Source of the DNA: an uncultured Gemmatimonadota bacterium
Lineage (GTDB): Bacteria; Gemmatimonadota; Gemmatimonadetes; Gemmatimonadales; Gemmatimonadaceae
Direction: 5' to 3'
DNA: 63,945 nt
Assembly (NCBI GenBank): GCA_902825965.1
Contig: CADEDA010000017.1
Span: 1 to 63,945 of the forward strand
How positions within the stretch are numbered: the first letter of the stretch is position 1; each line of letters opens with the position of its first letter. The notes under the pieces are model-generated. The model was given only the letters and a program-made list of their open reading frames with translations. It made no database searches and was not told the DNA's origin. The translations under genes and the position numbers were made by a program. This document shows positions 15,917 to 23,928 of this stretch, piece by piece.

Positions 15917-16378
15917 AATCCGGTCGGTGCTGCGGACAATCCGGTCGGTGGCGTGATCAATCCGGTCGGCAGCCGGGACAACTCGGTCGGTGGCGTGATC
16001 AATCCGGTCGGCAGCCGAGACAACTCGGTCGGTGGCTCCGACGATTCGGTCGGGAGCTCCGATGATCCGGTCGGGAACTTCAACGATCCGGTCGGGACCT
16101 CCGACGTTTCGATTGGGCGCGCGATCGTTCCAGTCGGGAGCGTGCGCATTGCGGTCCGTACCTCGGACGAGCCGGTCCGTCGGGATCGCAATCCGTTCGG
16201 GTGCGCAACGAACCCCGTCCGTCGCGCCGACGATGCACTCCGCTGCCCCGGCAACCCGCGCGGCGGCACTCGCATTCCGATCGGTCGCCCGATCGTCTCG
16301 ATTGGTCATGGCGTCGTTCCCGTTGGAGGCCTGGGCATTCCGGTCGGCACCGTGGCCGTTCCGGTCGGTCGGCTGCGA
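15917..16378. repeat. Second 21-bp tandem repeat array, 22 units
   Basis: There are exactly 22 units in register, of the type AATCCGGTCGG followed by a variable 7-base part and GAC. The unit core CGGTCGG is almost invariant in the first half and decays toward 16378. The plus frame 15815-16588 gives heptads like NPVGSRD. The minus frame gives DRIVGAT, which would form a regular amphipathic helix. Neither frame has a convincing start and ribosome site. It is not in phase with the array at 15417 (offset 500 bp). Confidence 0.85.
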
Positions 16379-16506
16379 GTCGTGGTGGTGCGCACGCGAC
16401 TCGCCCTGCGCCGCTCTCCCATCGAGCGGGTCCGCCCCAGACAGGCGATCGACGGTGTTTCCTCGCGACCGGCGGAGCCTCACACGCGGTCGGCGCGTCG
16501 ATCCCT

Positions 16507-16620
16507 TCTACTTATACAACTTCCCAAACCCCCGATTCCTATGAATGCCCCGATGGCCGATTTCGGCGTGCCATTCTGGCATTCATAGGAATCGCCCTCC
16601 TCGCAAGTTGTACTAGTAGA
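16507..16620. repeat. Large bipartite palindrome upstream of the sigma factor
   Basis: There is a perfect 17-bp inner inverted repeat (CGATTCCTATGAATGCC, 16533-16549; partner 16578-16594). The outer imperfect arms contain TACAACTT (16515-16522) and AAGTTGTA (16605-16612). A small ATGGC/GCCAT stem sits in the centre. This dyad is AT-richer than its surroundings and ends 34 bases before the sigma-factor ATG. It could be a regulator binding site, a small miniature element or an mRNA leader structure. Confidence 0.75.
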
Positions 16621-16653
16621 GAGACGTGATCCGATCCCTTCACCCGCACCACC

Positions 16654-17319
16654 ATGCGACTGGTTCGCGATGGGTCCCAATCCCCTCCCGCCGCCGCCGT
16701 GATCCGTCGTCCGACGGAACCCGCCGCGATCGTCGTCGAGTCGGAGCTCGAGCTGCTCTTCCGCGAGACCTACCTGCGGCTGTACGCCAAGCTGCGCCGG
16801 TACGCCGAGGGCTTCTTGAGTCGCGACGATGCGGCCGACGCGGTCTGTGATACGTTCGCGGAGGTCTGGTTCCGGTGGGCGGACCTCACACCCGAGCAAC
16901 GGAACGACCGGTACTTCTTCCGCGCGCTCCGCAACTTCATCTACGACGCCAAGCGGCGGCAGCGCGAGCGCATCGCGCTCGAGGACGTCGCGGCCGAGCT
17001 CGAGCGGCGCGACGCGCAGGCCTACGCCGACGCGCCGTCCTCGCACGAGCGGATCGGCGACGTCGTCGACGCGGTCCTCGCCGCCATGCCGCCCCGCCGC
17101 CGCGAAGCGCTGCTGCTCGCCAAGGAACAAGGCTACAGCTACCAGGAAGTCGCCGACATCCTCGGCGTCAGCATCGGTACCGTCAACACGCACCTCCGCC
17201 TGGCCAACGCGGACCTGCGCGACGCCTTCAAGCGCGCCGGCTTCCGCACCAAGGAACTCAAGGCCGCCGGACTTCAACTTCTCCTTCCCGCTTCCTCGCG
17301 AGACACCGACCATGTCTGA
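16654..17319 (+). CDS. ECF-type RNA polymerase sigma factor
   Basis: This 221-aa protein has the two ECF domains. Sigma2 (about residues 30-100) contains LLFRETYLRLYAKLRRYAEGFL and RYFFRALRNFIYDAKRR. Sigma4 (about 135-190) contains AMPPRRREALLLAKEQGYSYQEVADILGVSIGTVNTHL with a clear helix-turn-helix. About 25 extra residues follow sigma4. It directs RNA polymerase to a small regulon. The next gene, a FecR-like membrane protein, overlaps it by 8 bases, the usual sigma/anti-sigma arrangement. Upstream is the large palindrome at 16507-16620. No obvious Shine-Dalgarno precedes the ATG, so initiation may be weak or controlled. Confidence 0.9.
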   Translation: MRLVRDGSQSPPAAAVIRRPTEPAAIVVESELELLFRETYLRLYAKLRRYAEGFLSRDDAADAVCDTFAEVWFRWADLTPEQRNDRYFFRALRNFIYDAKRRQRERIALEDVAAELERRDAQAYADAPSSHERIGDVVDAVLAAMPPRRREALLLAKEQGYSYQEVADILGVSIGTVNTHLRLANADLRDAFKRAGFRTKELKAAGLQLLLPASSRDTDHV

Positions 17320-18322
17320 GCACAAGGATCCCACCGAGGGCGCCGCCGCGCACGGGTCCAACGACCTGCCGAACAACCTGCCCAACAACCTGCCGGACAA
17401 CCTGCCGGACGACCTGCCCGACGATCTCGAGTACGACATCCCGCCCGGTTCGATGTATCCCGACATGGACGACTTGGAACTCGTCACCATGTACCTGAAC
17501 GGCCACCTGGACGCCGAGCGCACGGCTGCCGTGCACACGCGGCTGCGGAACGACCCGGAGTTTCTGGAGTTCGCGCAGCCGATGCTGCTGACCTGGAGCG
17601 CGTACAGGTCCGCGCCGGTCCGTCAGATCTCCGAGGAGGAGCTGGTGCGCGACTGGAATCGCTTCGCCGAGCGCGCGGGCATCAAACTCCGACTCCGGAC
17701 GGAGGTGCCGCCGTCGGAGCCGCCCGCGCCCCCGCCGGCTGCGGCACCGCGCAAGCGCATCCGTTGGGGCCGCTGGATCGCCGTCGTGATCTTCGGCTTC
17801 CTCGCGTACAACGTCGGCGCCTACGCCCTCAAGGCCTCCGCCAACGCCGCGCAGTACATCCCCGAGAACGACGAGATCGCCTTCACCCGCGTGCCCTACG
17901 ACACGGGCTGGATCGACCTCAACGACGGCATCACGGTGCGCCTGGAACCCGGCGCCTCGCTCCGCACCGCCCACCGGCTCCGGGACGGCAAGCGCGTCGT
18001 CAAGCTGCTCGGCACGGCCCGCTTCCGCATCACCGCGCGCGACACCACGCAGCCCCCCGTCCGCCGGGACGTGCTCCTCGTCGAGGCCCTGGTCGGCTCG
18101 GTCGGCGCCTTCGAATCGGAGTTCACGGTGACCGCGCGTCCCGACACCACGCTCGTCCAGGTCCACCGGGCCGGACCGCGCACGGCCCGCGAGCGCGACT
18201 ACTGGCCGGTGCAGGCCTCGCTCGACGAGCCGGCGCGCGGGCAGCACCACTTCCTCCTCGAAGGTGAAGGCGCCCGCATCATGAAGGGGCACGACATCGA
18301 GGTCATCCGACCGCAGCGCTGA
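17312..18322 (+). CDS. FecR-like transmembrane anti-sigma factor
   Basis: The protein starts at ATG 17312 inside the sigma gene, giving 336 aa. It begins with an unusual repeat of Leu-Pro-Asn/Asp units (LPNNLPNNLPDNLPDDL, about residues 18-36). An anti-sigma-like cytoplasmic helical region (about 55-125) and a Pro-rich linker follow. One TM helix lies at about 152-170 (WIAVVIFGFLAYNVGAYAL). The outer part has FecR-domain features (WIDLNDGITVRLEPGASLR, VKLLGTARFRI, VGAFESEFTVTARPDTTLVQV). FecR proteins sit in the inner membrane and control a cognate ECF sigma factor in response to a periplasmic signal. No TonB receptor gene is adjacent, so the signal is unknown. Confidence 0.85.
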   Translation: MSEHKDPTEGAAAHGSNDLPNNLPNNLPDNLPDDLPDDLEYDIPPGSMYPDMDDLELVTMYLNGHLDAERTAAVHTRLRNDPEFLEFAQPMLLTWSAYRSAPVRQISEEELVRDWNRFAERAGIKLRLRTEVPPSEPPAPPPAAAPRKRIRWGRWIAVVIFGFLAYNVGAYALKASANAAQYIPENDEIAFTRVPYDTGWIDLNDGITVRLEPGASLRTAHRLRDGKRVVKLLGTARFRITARDTTQPPVRRDVLLVEALVGSVGAFESEFTVTARPDTTLVQVHRAGPRTARERDYWPVQASLDEPARGQHHFLLEGEGARIMKGHDIEVIRPQR

Positions 18323-18394
18323 CGGACGCTCACGCTCCGCCACACGGCCGCCACAGGGCCGCCACACCGACTCTCTCCACGACCTGAGGCTTCC

Positions 18395-18979
18395 ATGCCG
18401 CTCGACCGCTCGATCACTCGCCCCGCCCGCACCGGTCACCTCGTCCCCCTGAGCCCCGCACTCCTCGTCGCCGCCGCCAACGCCTTCATCGGCGTCGCCG
18501 AACACGGCGGCGACAACCGCGGCCAGATGGTCGAGCACTTCCTCCGCTCGGTCGCCCTCCCACCGGGTCAGCCCTGGTGCGCCGCCTTCGTGCATCACGT
18601 CGGACACTCGGCGCACTACGACCACCTCACGCGCCGCTCGAGCTGGCCCCTGCCCGCGACGGGGAGCTGCGAGGCCCTCGCCCGCGCGGCCCGGGAGTAC
18701 GGCGTGCTGCGCGACGAGCCCTACGTGGGCGACGTCTTCCTGCTCTACAGCCCGCTCCGCCGGCGCTTCATCCACACCGGCATCGTCGTGGGCGTCGAGG
18801 ACGAGACGCGCGTGCACGAGCGCGACGTCCACGTCTGCATCACCGTCGAGGGGAACACCAACGACGACGGCTCGGCCAACGGGCACAGCACCCTGCGCAA
18901 GGTCCGGACGTTCCGCGAGGCGGACGGGCACCGGTTCGTCCGCTGGGCGGAGATGCTCACGCGGGCGGCTGCGGCATGA
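18395..18979 (+). CDS. CHAP/NlpC-type cysteine hydrolase-like protein (194 aa)
   Basis: The core matches CHAP-fold amidases. The catalytic Cys is in QPWCAAFVHHV (about residue 67), after the helical part NAFIGVAEHGGDN. GDVFLLYSP comes next, then the catalytic His in FIHTGIVVGV, and the polar third residue in TVEGNTNDDGSANG. CHAP proteins cleave peptide bonds in peptidoglycan or related substrates. No signal peptide or binding domain is seen, so it is either cytoplasmic or exported by another route (a holin-like route is speculation). Its 3' end overlaps the convergent serine hydrolase gene by 23 bases. It lies 72 bases after the FecR gene and may share its transcript. Confidence 0.8.
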   Translation: MPLDRSITRPARTGHLVPLSPALLVAAANAFIGVAEHGGDNRGQMVEHFLRSVALPPGQPWCAAFVHHVGHSAHYDHLTRRSSWPLPATGSCEALARAAREYGVLRDEPYVGDVFLLYSPLRRRFIHTGIVVGVEDETRVHERDVHVCITVEGNTNDDGSANGHSTLRKVRTFREADGHRFVRWAEMLTRAAAA

Positions 18980-20021
18980 GCCTACGCGCGCAGTCAGCGC
19001 GCGCACACTCCCCCACCACCTGCGCGAACTCCGCGAAGTCGTCCTGCGTCCCCGGCCGGTAGGACGCACGATCGATCAGCCGCACGGCCACCACGCCGGA
19101 CTCCGGGATCAGTACCAGCCACTGACCGAGCCAGCCGTTGGCCTGCACGCCGGCGGCGTGGCGCCACCACAGTAGCCCGCGAGGAGGTCCATCCCCAGAT
19201 TGCACGCGCTGGAGTTCCTCGATGAACGCACGCGGGATCACCTGCCGGCCGTCCACGACGCCGGAGTCGAGCACCAGTTGACCGACGCGCGCGAGTTGCG
19301 TCGCGCTGAGATGCAGGCCCGCCATGACATACGGGGTCCCCGCTGGATCGCGGATCCAGCGCACATCGCCGATCCCGAGCGGCGAGAACAGTCGCTCCTC
19401 GAGATACGTCGCGAGGTCGCGGCCGGTTCGCCGCTGCACGAGCGCCGCGATCAGGTTGACCGCCTTGTTGTTGTACTGGAAGCGTTCGCCCGGGTCCGAC
19501 ACCAGTTCCGCTGCGAGGGCAAGTTGCACCACGTCCGGCGCGGGTTCGACTTCGGCACCCGCATTGGGGACATCCTGCAGCCCGCTCGTGTGCGTGAGCA
19601 GGTGCCGGACTCTTATTCGCTGCTTGCGGCCCTGACGCCACTCCGGAAAGACCGTGCTCACCGGCTGATCGAGCGAGTCGAGCTTGCCCTCCGCAAGCAG
19701 CAGGCCCACCGCGAGGACGGCCACCGACTTGGTCACCGACATGATGTGAATGGCCGGCTCGGCACGACTGGAGCGGTACTCCAAGACCGGACGCCCGCGC
19801 TGGAGGATGACCAGTTGGTCCGTGTTGCGCGACGCGGCCTCAGAGGCCATGCGACAGAGCTCGGGTCGCGTGAGGGTCTCCGTCGGCGCGACAGAGAGGG
19901 TGAACGCGGCGGGCACCGCGCAAGCGGGCTGCGCGGATACTTCGCTGGCAAGGAGGCTCAGCGCGAAACAGAACGCGATGCAGAACGCGATGCAGAACGC
20001 GAAGCGAGCGCGGATGAACAT
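18957..20021 (-). CDS. Secreted class-C beta-lactamase-like serine hydrolase
   Basis: I chose ATG 20021 because it gives a proper signal peptide (354 aa); a longer frame starting at 20144 adds a meaningless Arg-rich head. The signal core is a threefold Phe-Cys-Ile-Ala repeat ending ASEVSAQ. The family motifs are SVTKS (SxxK nucleophile) and YNNKAVN (Y-x-N). Other landmarks are RVRHLLTHTSGL and VMAGLHLSATQLARVGQLVL. Such proteins are periplasmic esterases, D-aminopeptidases or beta-lactamase relatives; the substrate cannot be told. The gene is convergent with the CHAP gene and overlaps it by 23 bases. Confidence 0.88.
   Translation of the reverse strand: MFIRARFAFCIAFCIAFCFALSLLASEVSAQPACAVPAAFTLSVAPTETLTRPELCRMASEAASRNTDQLVILQRGRPVLEYRSSRAEPAIHIMSVTKSVAVLAVGLLLAEGKLDSLDQPVSTVFPEWRQGRKQRIRVRHLLTHTSGLQDVPNAGAEVEPAPDVVQLALAAELVSDPGERFQYNNKAVNLIAALVQRRTGRDLATYLEERLFSPLGIGDVRWIRDPAGTPYVMAGLHLSATQLARVGQLVLDSGVVDGRQVIPRAFIEELQRVQSGDGPPRGLLWWRHAAGVQANGWLGQWLVLIPESGVVAVRLIDRASYRPGTQDDFAEFAQVVGECARADCARRLMPQPPA
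19969..20004. repeat. 12-bp tandem repeat inside the signal-peptide region
   Basis: There are three units of CAGAACGCGATG (the last with one change). On the minus strand they encode the Phe-Cys-Ile-Ala repeats of the serine hydrolase signal peptide. Loss or gain of a unit would change the hydrophobic core by four residues without shifting the frame. Confidence 0.8.
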
Positions 20022-20199
20022 GCAGACCCTCGAGGCGGTGGGAGAACGTTCCCCTTTCGACACAGCGCGCCGCCGCGCCGCTCTGCCGCGCCACCACGGG
20101 CGCTCGGCGCGGGGTGGAGGGCGCGATAGCGGGACAGACCGCATGCGGTGTCACCGCGGCCGTCCCGACGAGACGGCCCTCCGAGTCCGGGTGAGGGCG

Positions 20200-20964
20200 T
20201 TAAGGGGTCGCCGGCGGCTCGGCTCGAAACAGCGCCCGCAAGTCGTCCACCGCCGGCACCAGCGAGAGCAGCCCCACCAGCGCCGCGAGCGGCACGGTGG
20301 CCACATACCCGAACCGCTGGAAGCCGAGCGCGCCGACAAGGCCGCCGGCGAAGAACGACGCGAGCAACAGGCAGAGCACGCGCAGTCGTGTGCGATCGGC
20401 ACGCACGGGTGCGTCCGCACGGTCCCGTCGGTTGCTGTAGAACAGCTTCCCCAACTCGATCCCGAGGTCCGTCACCAGGCCGGTCACATGGGTCGTGCGG
20501 ATCTCGGCCCGCGAGATCTTGGTGATCACGGCGTTCTGCAGGCCCATCGTGAAGCACAGCAGCAGCACGGTGGCCGGCACCAGCAACGCGTGGGACTCGC
20601 TGAGTCGTGCACCGAAGGCGCCGAAGCCGAGGAGCAGCAGCGCCTCGAGCAGCAGCGGCACGGCGAACGCACTGGACAGTCCGCGCCGCCGACCGAGGTT
20701 CACCAACACGGCCGTCGTCGCGGCGCCGGCCATGAAGGCGAGCAGCGCCGCCGCTCCCACGGCCGCGACCGGCCAGCGTCGCAGCACCACGGCGTCCGCG
20801 ACCTCGGACACGATGCCGGTCATGTGCGAGGTGTAGCGGCCGACGGCGAGGAACGCACCGGCGTTGGTCGCACCGGCGACGAACGCGAGTCCGGCACCGA
20901 GACGCACGTTGTCGGCCCGCGATCGCTCGCGGGCGGTCAGCTGCCGGATGGCGTTCAGCGGCAT
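20200..20964 (-). CDS. DUF1275 (YoaK-type) membrane protein
   Basis: This 254-aa protein has about six membrane helices and the DUF1275 pattern. GAGLAFVAGATNAGAFLAVGRYTSHMTG is at the start, with LLLCFTMGLQNAVITKISRAEIRTTHVTGLVTDLGIELG in the middle. The last helical pair contains LASFFAGGLVGALGF. The family is widespread, sits in the inner membrane and has no firm function. It lies 13 bases downstream of the DUF6544-type gene on the same strand, so the two are probably co-transcribed. The start at ATG 20964 gives the normal length. Confidence 0.88.
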   Translation of the reverse strand: MPLNAIRQLTARERSRADNVRLGAGLAFVAGATNAGAFLAVGRYTSHMTGIVSEVADAVVLRRWPVAAVGAAALLAFMAGAATTAVLVNLGRRRGLSSAFAVPLLLEALLLLGFGAFGARLSESHALLVPATVLLLCFTMGLQNAVITKISRAEIRTTHVTGLVTDLGIELGKLFYSNRRDRADAPVRADRTRLRVLCLLLASFFAGGLVGALGFQRFGYVATVPLAALVGLLSLVPAVDDLRALFRAEPPATP

Positions 20965-20977
20965 GGAACGGCCGCGC

Positions 20978-21826
20978 TCACCGCTGGCCGCCGGTCGGGA
21001 ACTCGATCCGCGTCACCACGGCCTTGTAGAACGCGAAGTACGCGTCGGTCCCGAACATGTTGCCCGCCTCCACGCGGTGCGGCAGGCGGAAACCCTGCAC
21101 CTCGCGGAAATCCGAGAGCACACCACCGAAGGGCTGCAGACGGTACTGCTGCTCCGCGTTCGCGTTGCTCCAGCGCATGAACTGCACGTCCACCGGCCGT
21201 CCCGTGCTGTCCACTGTGACGTCCACGGCCTGCGCGAGCCCCGCGGCGGTCACCGTCACACGTGCGCGGTCGGTGCCGAGGGAATCCCAACGGACCCCGG
21301 GTCCTGGCAGGAGTGCGGCGGGTGTCCAGAAGACGGCCTCCGCGATGTAGCGACCGAACGCCGCGCGCCGATGGTCGACGTCACCTCCCATACGCGCGAC
21401 GGGGACCAGCGCAAACGCGCGGAACCGCGTCCAGCTCCCGCCGAGCGCGCCGTAGTCGGAGCCCGACAGCATGCCTGGAAGTCGGAGCGTCCACACGAAT
21501 CCGGCGGGAGCGGCGAGGATCTGCCGCGCCTCCATCGGCTGATAGCGCGGATCGTCGCGCGATCCGAGGCTGAACTCGCCCCCCATCGCGATCTCCGCCA
21601 CGGTGTACAGCGGGGTCCCCGGCAGGATGGCGAACGCGAAGTACCGACGCGCCGGCTCGGGCAAGGCGGCCACCATCGCCGCGTCGAATCGCGGCGGATC
21701 CGCCGGCTGCATCCCCGCCAGACGCACCCACTCGGCGCGATCCGCGCGGAGGTCCCACCACCGGAGCCCCGCGAGGGCGACCGACGCGCCGCCGAGCAGT
21801 GCCGCGAGAGCGAGGAGGTAGCGCAT
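20978..21826 (-). CDS. DUF6544/DUF6920-like protein (282 aa)
   Basis: One N-terminal hydrophobic helix (LLALAALLGGASVALAGL) serves as anchor or signal. It is followed by a beta-rich extracytoplasmic domain. Typical family landmarks are LPEPARRYFAFAILPGTPL, MGGEFSLGS, YQPMEARQILAAPAGFVW, FRAFALVPVARMGG and the closing FREVQGFRLPHRVEAGNMFGTDAYFAFYKAVV. The function of the family is not known to me. It precedes DUF1275 by 13 bases. The N-terminal region is also read through by low-quality frames on the opposite strand, which I regard as shadows. Confidence 0.75.
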   Translation of the reverse strand: MRYLLALAALLGGASVALAGLRWWDLRADRAEWVRLAGMQPADPPRFDAAMVAALPEPARRYFAFAILPGTPLYTVAEIAMGGEFSLGSRDDPRYQPMEARQILAAPAGFVWTLRLPGMLSGSDYGALGGSWTRFRAFALVPVARMGGDVDHRRAAFGRYIAEAVFWTPAALLPGPGVRWDSLGTDRARVTVTAAGLAQAVDVTVDSTGRPVDVQFMRWSNANAEQQYRLQPFGGVLSDFREVQGFRLPHRVEAGNMFGTDAYFAFYKAVVTRIEFPTGGQR

Positions 21827-21835
21827 GCAGTCAAT

Positions 21836-22009
21836 CTAGTCGCCCTTGCCGTGTCCCTCGGTCGGCACAAGCCTGACGTCGGTCTCCCTCTGCAGGGCCG
21901 CGCGCCATGTCAGCACCGAGACCACGGTGAACCAGGCACCCACCATCGGCCCGGCATCGAACCACCCGGCCTCGCGCGGCGGCACGGGGAAGGTCCAGGC
22001 CTTCAACAC
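21836..22009 (-). CDS. Possible short protein upstream of the DUF6544 gene
   Basis: This is a weak call. From a GTG at 22009 the frame gives 57 residues (MLKAWTFPVPPREAGWFDAG and on) ending 9 bases before the DUF6544 gene start. The aromatic, non-random composition and the tight spacing argue for a real gene or leader peptide. The absence of a clear ribosome site and of any family match argues against it. The rest of the 21.83-22.14 kb gap shows nothing else. Confidence 0.25.
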   Translation of the reverse strand: MLKAWTFPVPPREAGWFDAGPMVGAWFTVVSVLTWRAALQRETDVRLVPTEGHGKGD

Positions 22010-22140
22010 GTCGTGTGTCCCGACCAGCACCGGTGCTCGACCAGCGCGGATGCCGCAGTGCAGATTGCGGGCATCATCGGCGGCGACCACCGACGCCGAC
22101 ACGCACCCATCCACCTCACCGTGACACCGGAGCGACGACC

Positions 22141-22827
22141 GTGCGCCATTCCCTGCTCCTCGCGGCCGTCGCCTGCCTCTGCGCCACCGCACCACTCGGC
22201 CCCGCACTCCACGCGCAGCGGCGCGGCGCGCCGCTGGAGATCACACTCGCCACCGACGCGCCGGCCGAACGCGCGACCGCGGAGCGGCTGCGGGCGCTCC
22301 TCAAGACCCATGACGTCGATCGCTGGCTCTACACACGCCGCGTGGTGATCGACGAACGCACGACACCGTTCTCGCATCCGGTGCTCACGCTTGCGCCGCG
22401 TCTGCCGCGTGAGGGCGCGGCAGTTGGGATGGATTCATCGGCAGTCGCCGCGGGCGACCGCCGCCTGCTCGCCGACTTCCTGCACGAGCAGTTCCACTGG
22501 CTCGAGGACGGCAACCCGCAGTTCCGCGCGGCGATGCAGGCGTTCCGGGCGCAGTATCCCGACGCCCCCGCGGGTGGACCGACGGGGGCGCAGGATCTGG
22601 AGAGCACGTATCGCCACCTCCTCGTCTGCGATATGGAGCTGCAGGTGCTCACGGAGCTGTTCGGGGCGCAGGAGGCACGGGAGGAACTCGCGGCACGACG
22701 CTACTACACCTGGATCTACGGCCGCGTGCTCGACGATCCGAAGGTCCGCGAGATCGTCCGCGAGCACGGCTTCCTGCTCACCGGCAGCGGCCCGAGCCGG
22801 CGCGGCATCACGGCGCCACCGGGGTGA
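22141..22827 (+). CDS. Secreted HExxH putative metallopeptidase (228 aa)
   Basis: The GTG start at 22141 gives a clean signal peptide (MRHSLLLAAVACLCATAPLG, then PALHAQ). A Shine-Dalgarno-like CGGAGC lies about 10 bases upstream. The mature part contains the zinc motif HEQFHW (HExxH) within LLADFLHEQFHWLEDG. An acidic residue that could be the third ligand lies downstream in QDLESTYRHLLVCDMEL. The protein is small for a peptidase and the family is not recognised. It may be a periplasmic zinc peptidase or a catalytically altered relative. It faces the DUF6544/DUF1275 pair divergently. Confidence 0.7.
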   Translation: MRHSLLLAAVACLCATAPLGPALHAQRRGAPLEITLATDAPAERATAERLRALLKTHDVDRWLYTRRVVIDERTTPFSHPVLTLAPRLPREGAAVGMDSSAVAAGDRRLLADFLHEQFHWLEDGNPQFRAAMQAFRAQYPDAPAGGPTGAQDLESTYRHLLVCDMELQVLTELFGAQEAREELAARRYYTWIYGRVLDDPKVREIVREHGFLLTGSGPSRRGITAPPG

Positions 22828-22926
22828 GTGTGAGGCAAGCGGGCGCGGACGGTTGCGCCGACCGACTTGCAGTCTCCTGACAAAGGCGCGGGGATCGGCG
22901 GCACGCGCCGCCGTATATCTTGCGGC

Positions 22927-23781
22927 ATGCGCACCCCCTTCGAATCAGCGGTCGCCGAACGCGCGTCCGATCGCATCGCGATGGCGCGAGCGACGCTGGG
23001 CGGGGGCTCACTCGACCTGCTCTCGGTGCGTGGGCTCACGCGGCGGTTCCCCGCCCACTTCCACGACACCTTCGCTCTCGGCGTCGTCGACCACGGGACA
23101 CACCTGCTGCGGACAAGACGCGGCGAGTGGCTCGCGGTGGCCGGAGATGTGGTGGCACTGGCGCCTGGCGAAGTGCACGCGGTCGAACCGGTGACCGCTG
23201 GCGGCTATGGCTACGCGATGCTCTATCCAGTGGTCGGCCTGCTCGAGCCCCTCGTCGGCATCCTGGGCTTCAGGTCCCCTGCGTTCGCCGATCCGGATAT
23301 CGCGCGACACTTGCGCGCTGCGCACCGCCGCTTGCGCGGCGAGCCCGGCCCCCGCGACGGCGAGTCGTTGCTGATCGATGCAGCGCGCCTGCTCGTCGAG
23401 CGTCACGCGCGGAAGGGATCCGATGCAACGGACCTCGACGACGACACGATCGCGGCGGTCGGTCGCGCCCGTGCGATGATCGAGGACCGTTTCACCGAGC
23501 GGCTGAGCCTCGACGCGATCGCCGTTGCCTGCGACCACAGCCCGATGCTGATGATTCGCAAGTTCCGGCAGGTGACCGGAATGACGCCGTATGCCTACAT
23601 GCTGCAACTCCGCGTGAATCTCGCGCAGAGACTGCTGCACGAGGGGCAGTCGGTGTTGGACGTAGCGCGACACTGCGGCTTCAGCGACCAGAGCCACCTC
23701 GCCCGATCATTCAAGCGAGTCATCGGAATCCCTCCGGGCCGATACGGTGCGGCGCGCACACGCGCGATGGGGGAGCGGTAA
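22927..23781 (+). CDS. AraC-family transcriptional regulator
   Basis: This 284-aa protein has an N-terminal cupin-like sensor domain, residues about 25-90 (RRFPAHFHDTFALGVVDHG, GDVVALAPGEVHAVEP). The C-terminal AraC double helix-turn-helix at about 185-280 includes LSLDAIAVACDHSPMLMIRKF, a stretch like QSVLDVARHCGFSDQSHLAR, and the closing FKRVIGIPPGRY. The ATG at 22927 is preferred to an upstream in-frame ATG at 22867 because family members start close to the cupin strand. Target genes are unknown; the transhydrogenase operon starts 148 bases downstream on the same strand and is one candidate. Confidence 0.9.
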   Translation: MRTPFESAVAERASDRIAMARATLGGGSLDLLSVRGLTRRFPAHFHDTFALGVVDHGTHLLRTRRGEWLAVAGDVVALAPGEVHAVEPVTAGGYGYAMLYPVVGLLEPLVGILGFRSPAFADPDIARHLRAAHRRLRGEPGPRDGESLLIDAARLLVERHARKGSDATDLDDDTIAAVGRARAMIEDRFTERLSLDAIAVACDHSPMLMIRKFRQVTGMTPYAYMLQLRVNLAQRLLHEGQSVLDVARHCGFSDQSHLARSFKRVIGIPPGRYGAARTRAMGER

Positions 23782-23928
23782 CTCCCCTACATCGCGTCCT
23801 ATCAATCGCCGACGGCGCGGCGCCCGCAGGCGGCGCATCCTCCGGTGTACGCCGGACCTAGCAGGCCCTGCTCGCCGGGTGCACCTTCTCTCCGTTCCGA
23901 CAGTCGCCTCCCCCTTCCCCCCGATCCG

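Noticed and set aside
15417-16378. CRISPR array
   Set aside because: The units are directly adjacent with no unique spacers of constant length, and no cas genes are in the window.
15383-16588. Repeat-encoded frames on either strand (366 aa minus, 257 aa plus) as genes
   Set aside because: The 21-bp period leaves every frame open, and no start has a ribosome site. Third-position GC does not favour either strand clearly. They are reported as repeats and as a finding instead.
13559-16600. Search for an integron integrase near the cassette-like sites
   Set aside because: No tyrosine-recombinase motif (R...HxxR...Y) was seen in any frame to the right of the cluster, so a full integron is not claimed.
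17258-19069. A 603-aa minus-strand open frame
   Set aside because: It is antisense to the FecR and CHAP genes, which have recognisable domains. Its own sequence is low complexity with no motif.
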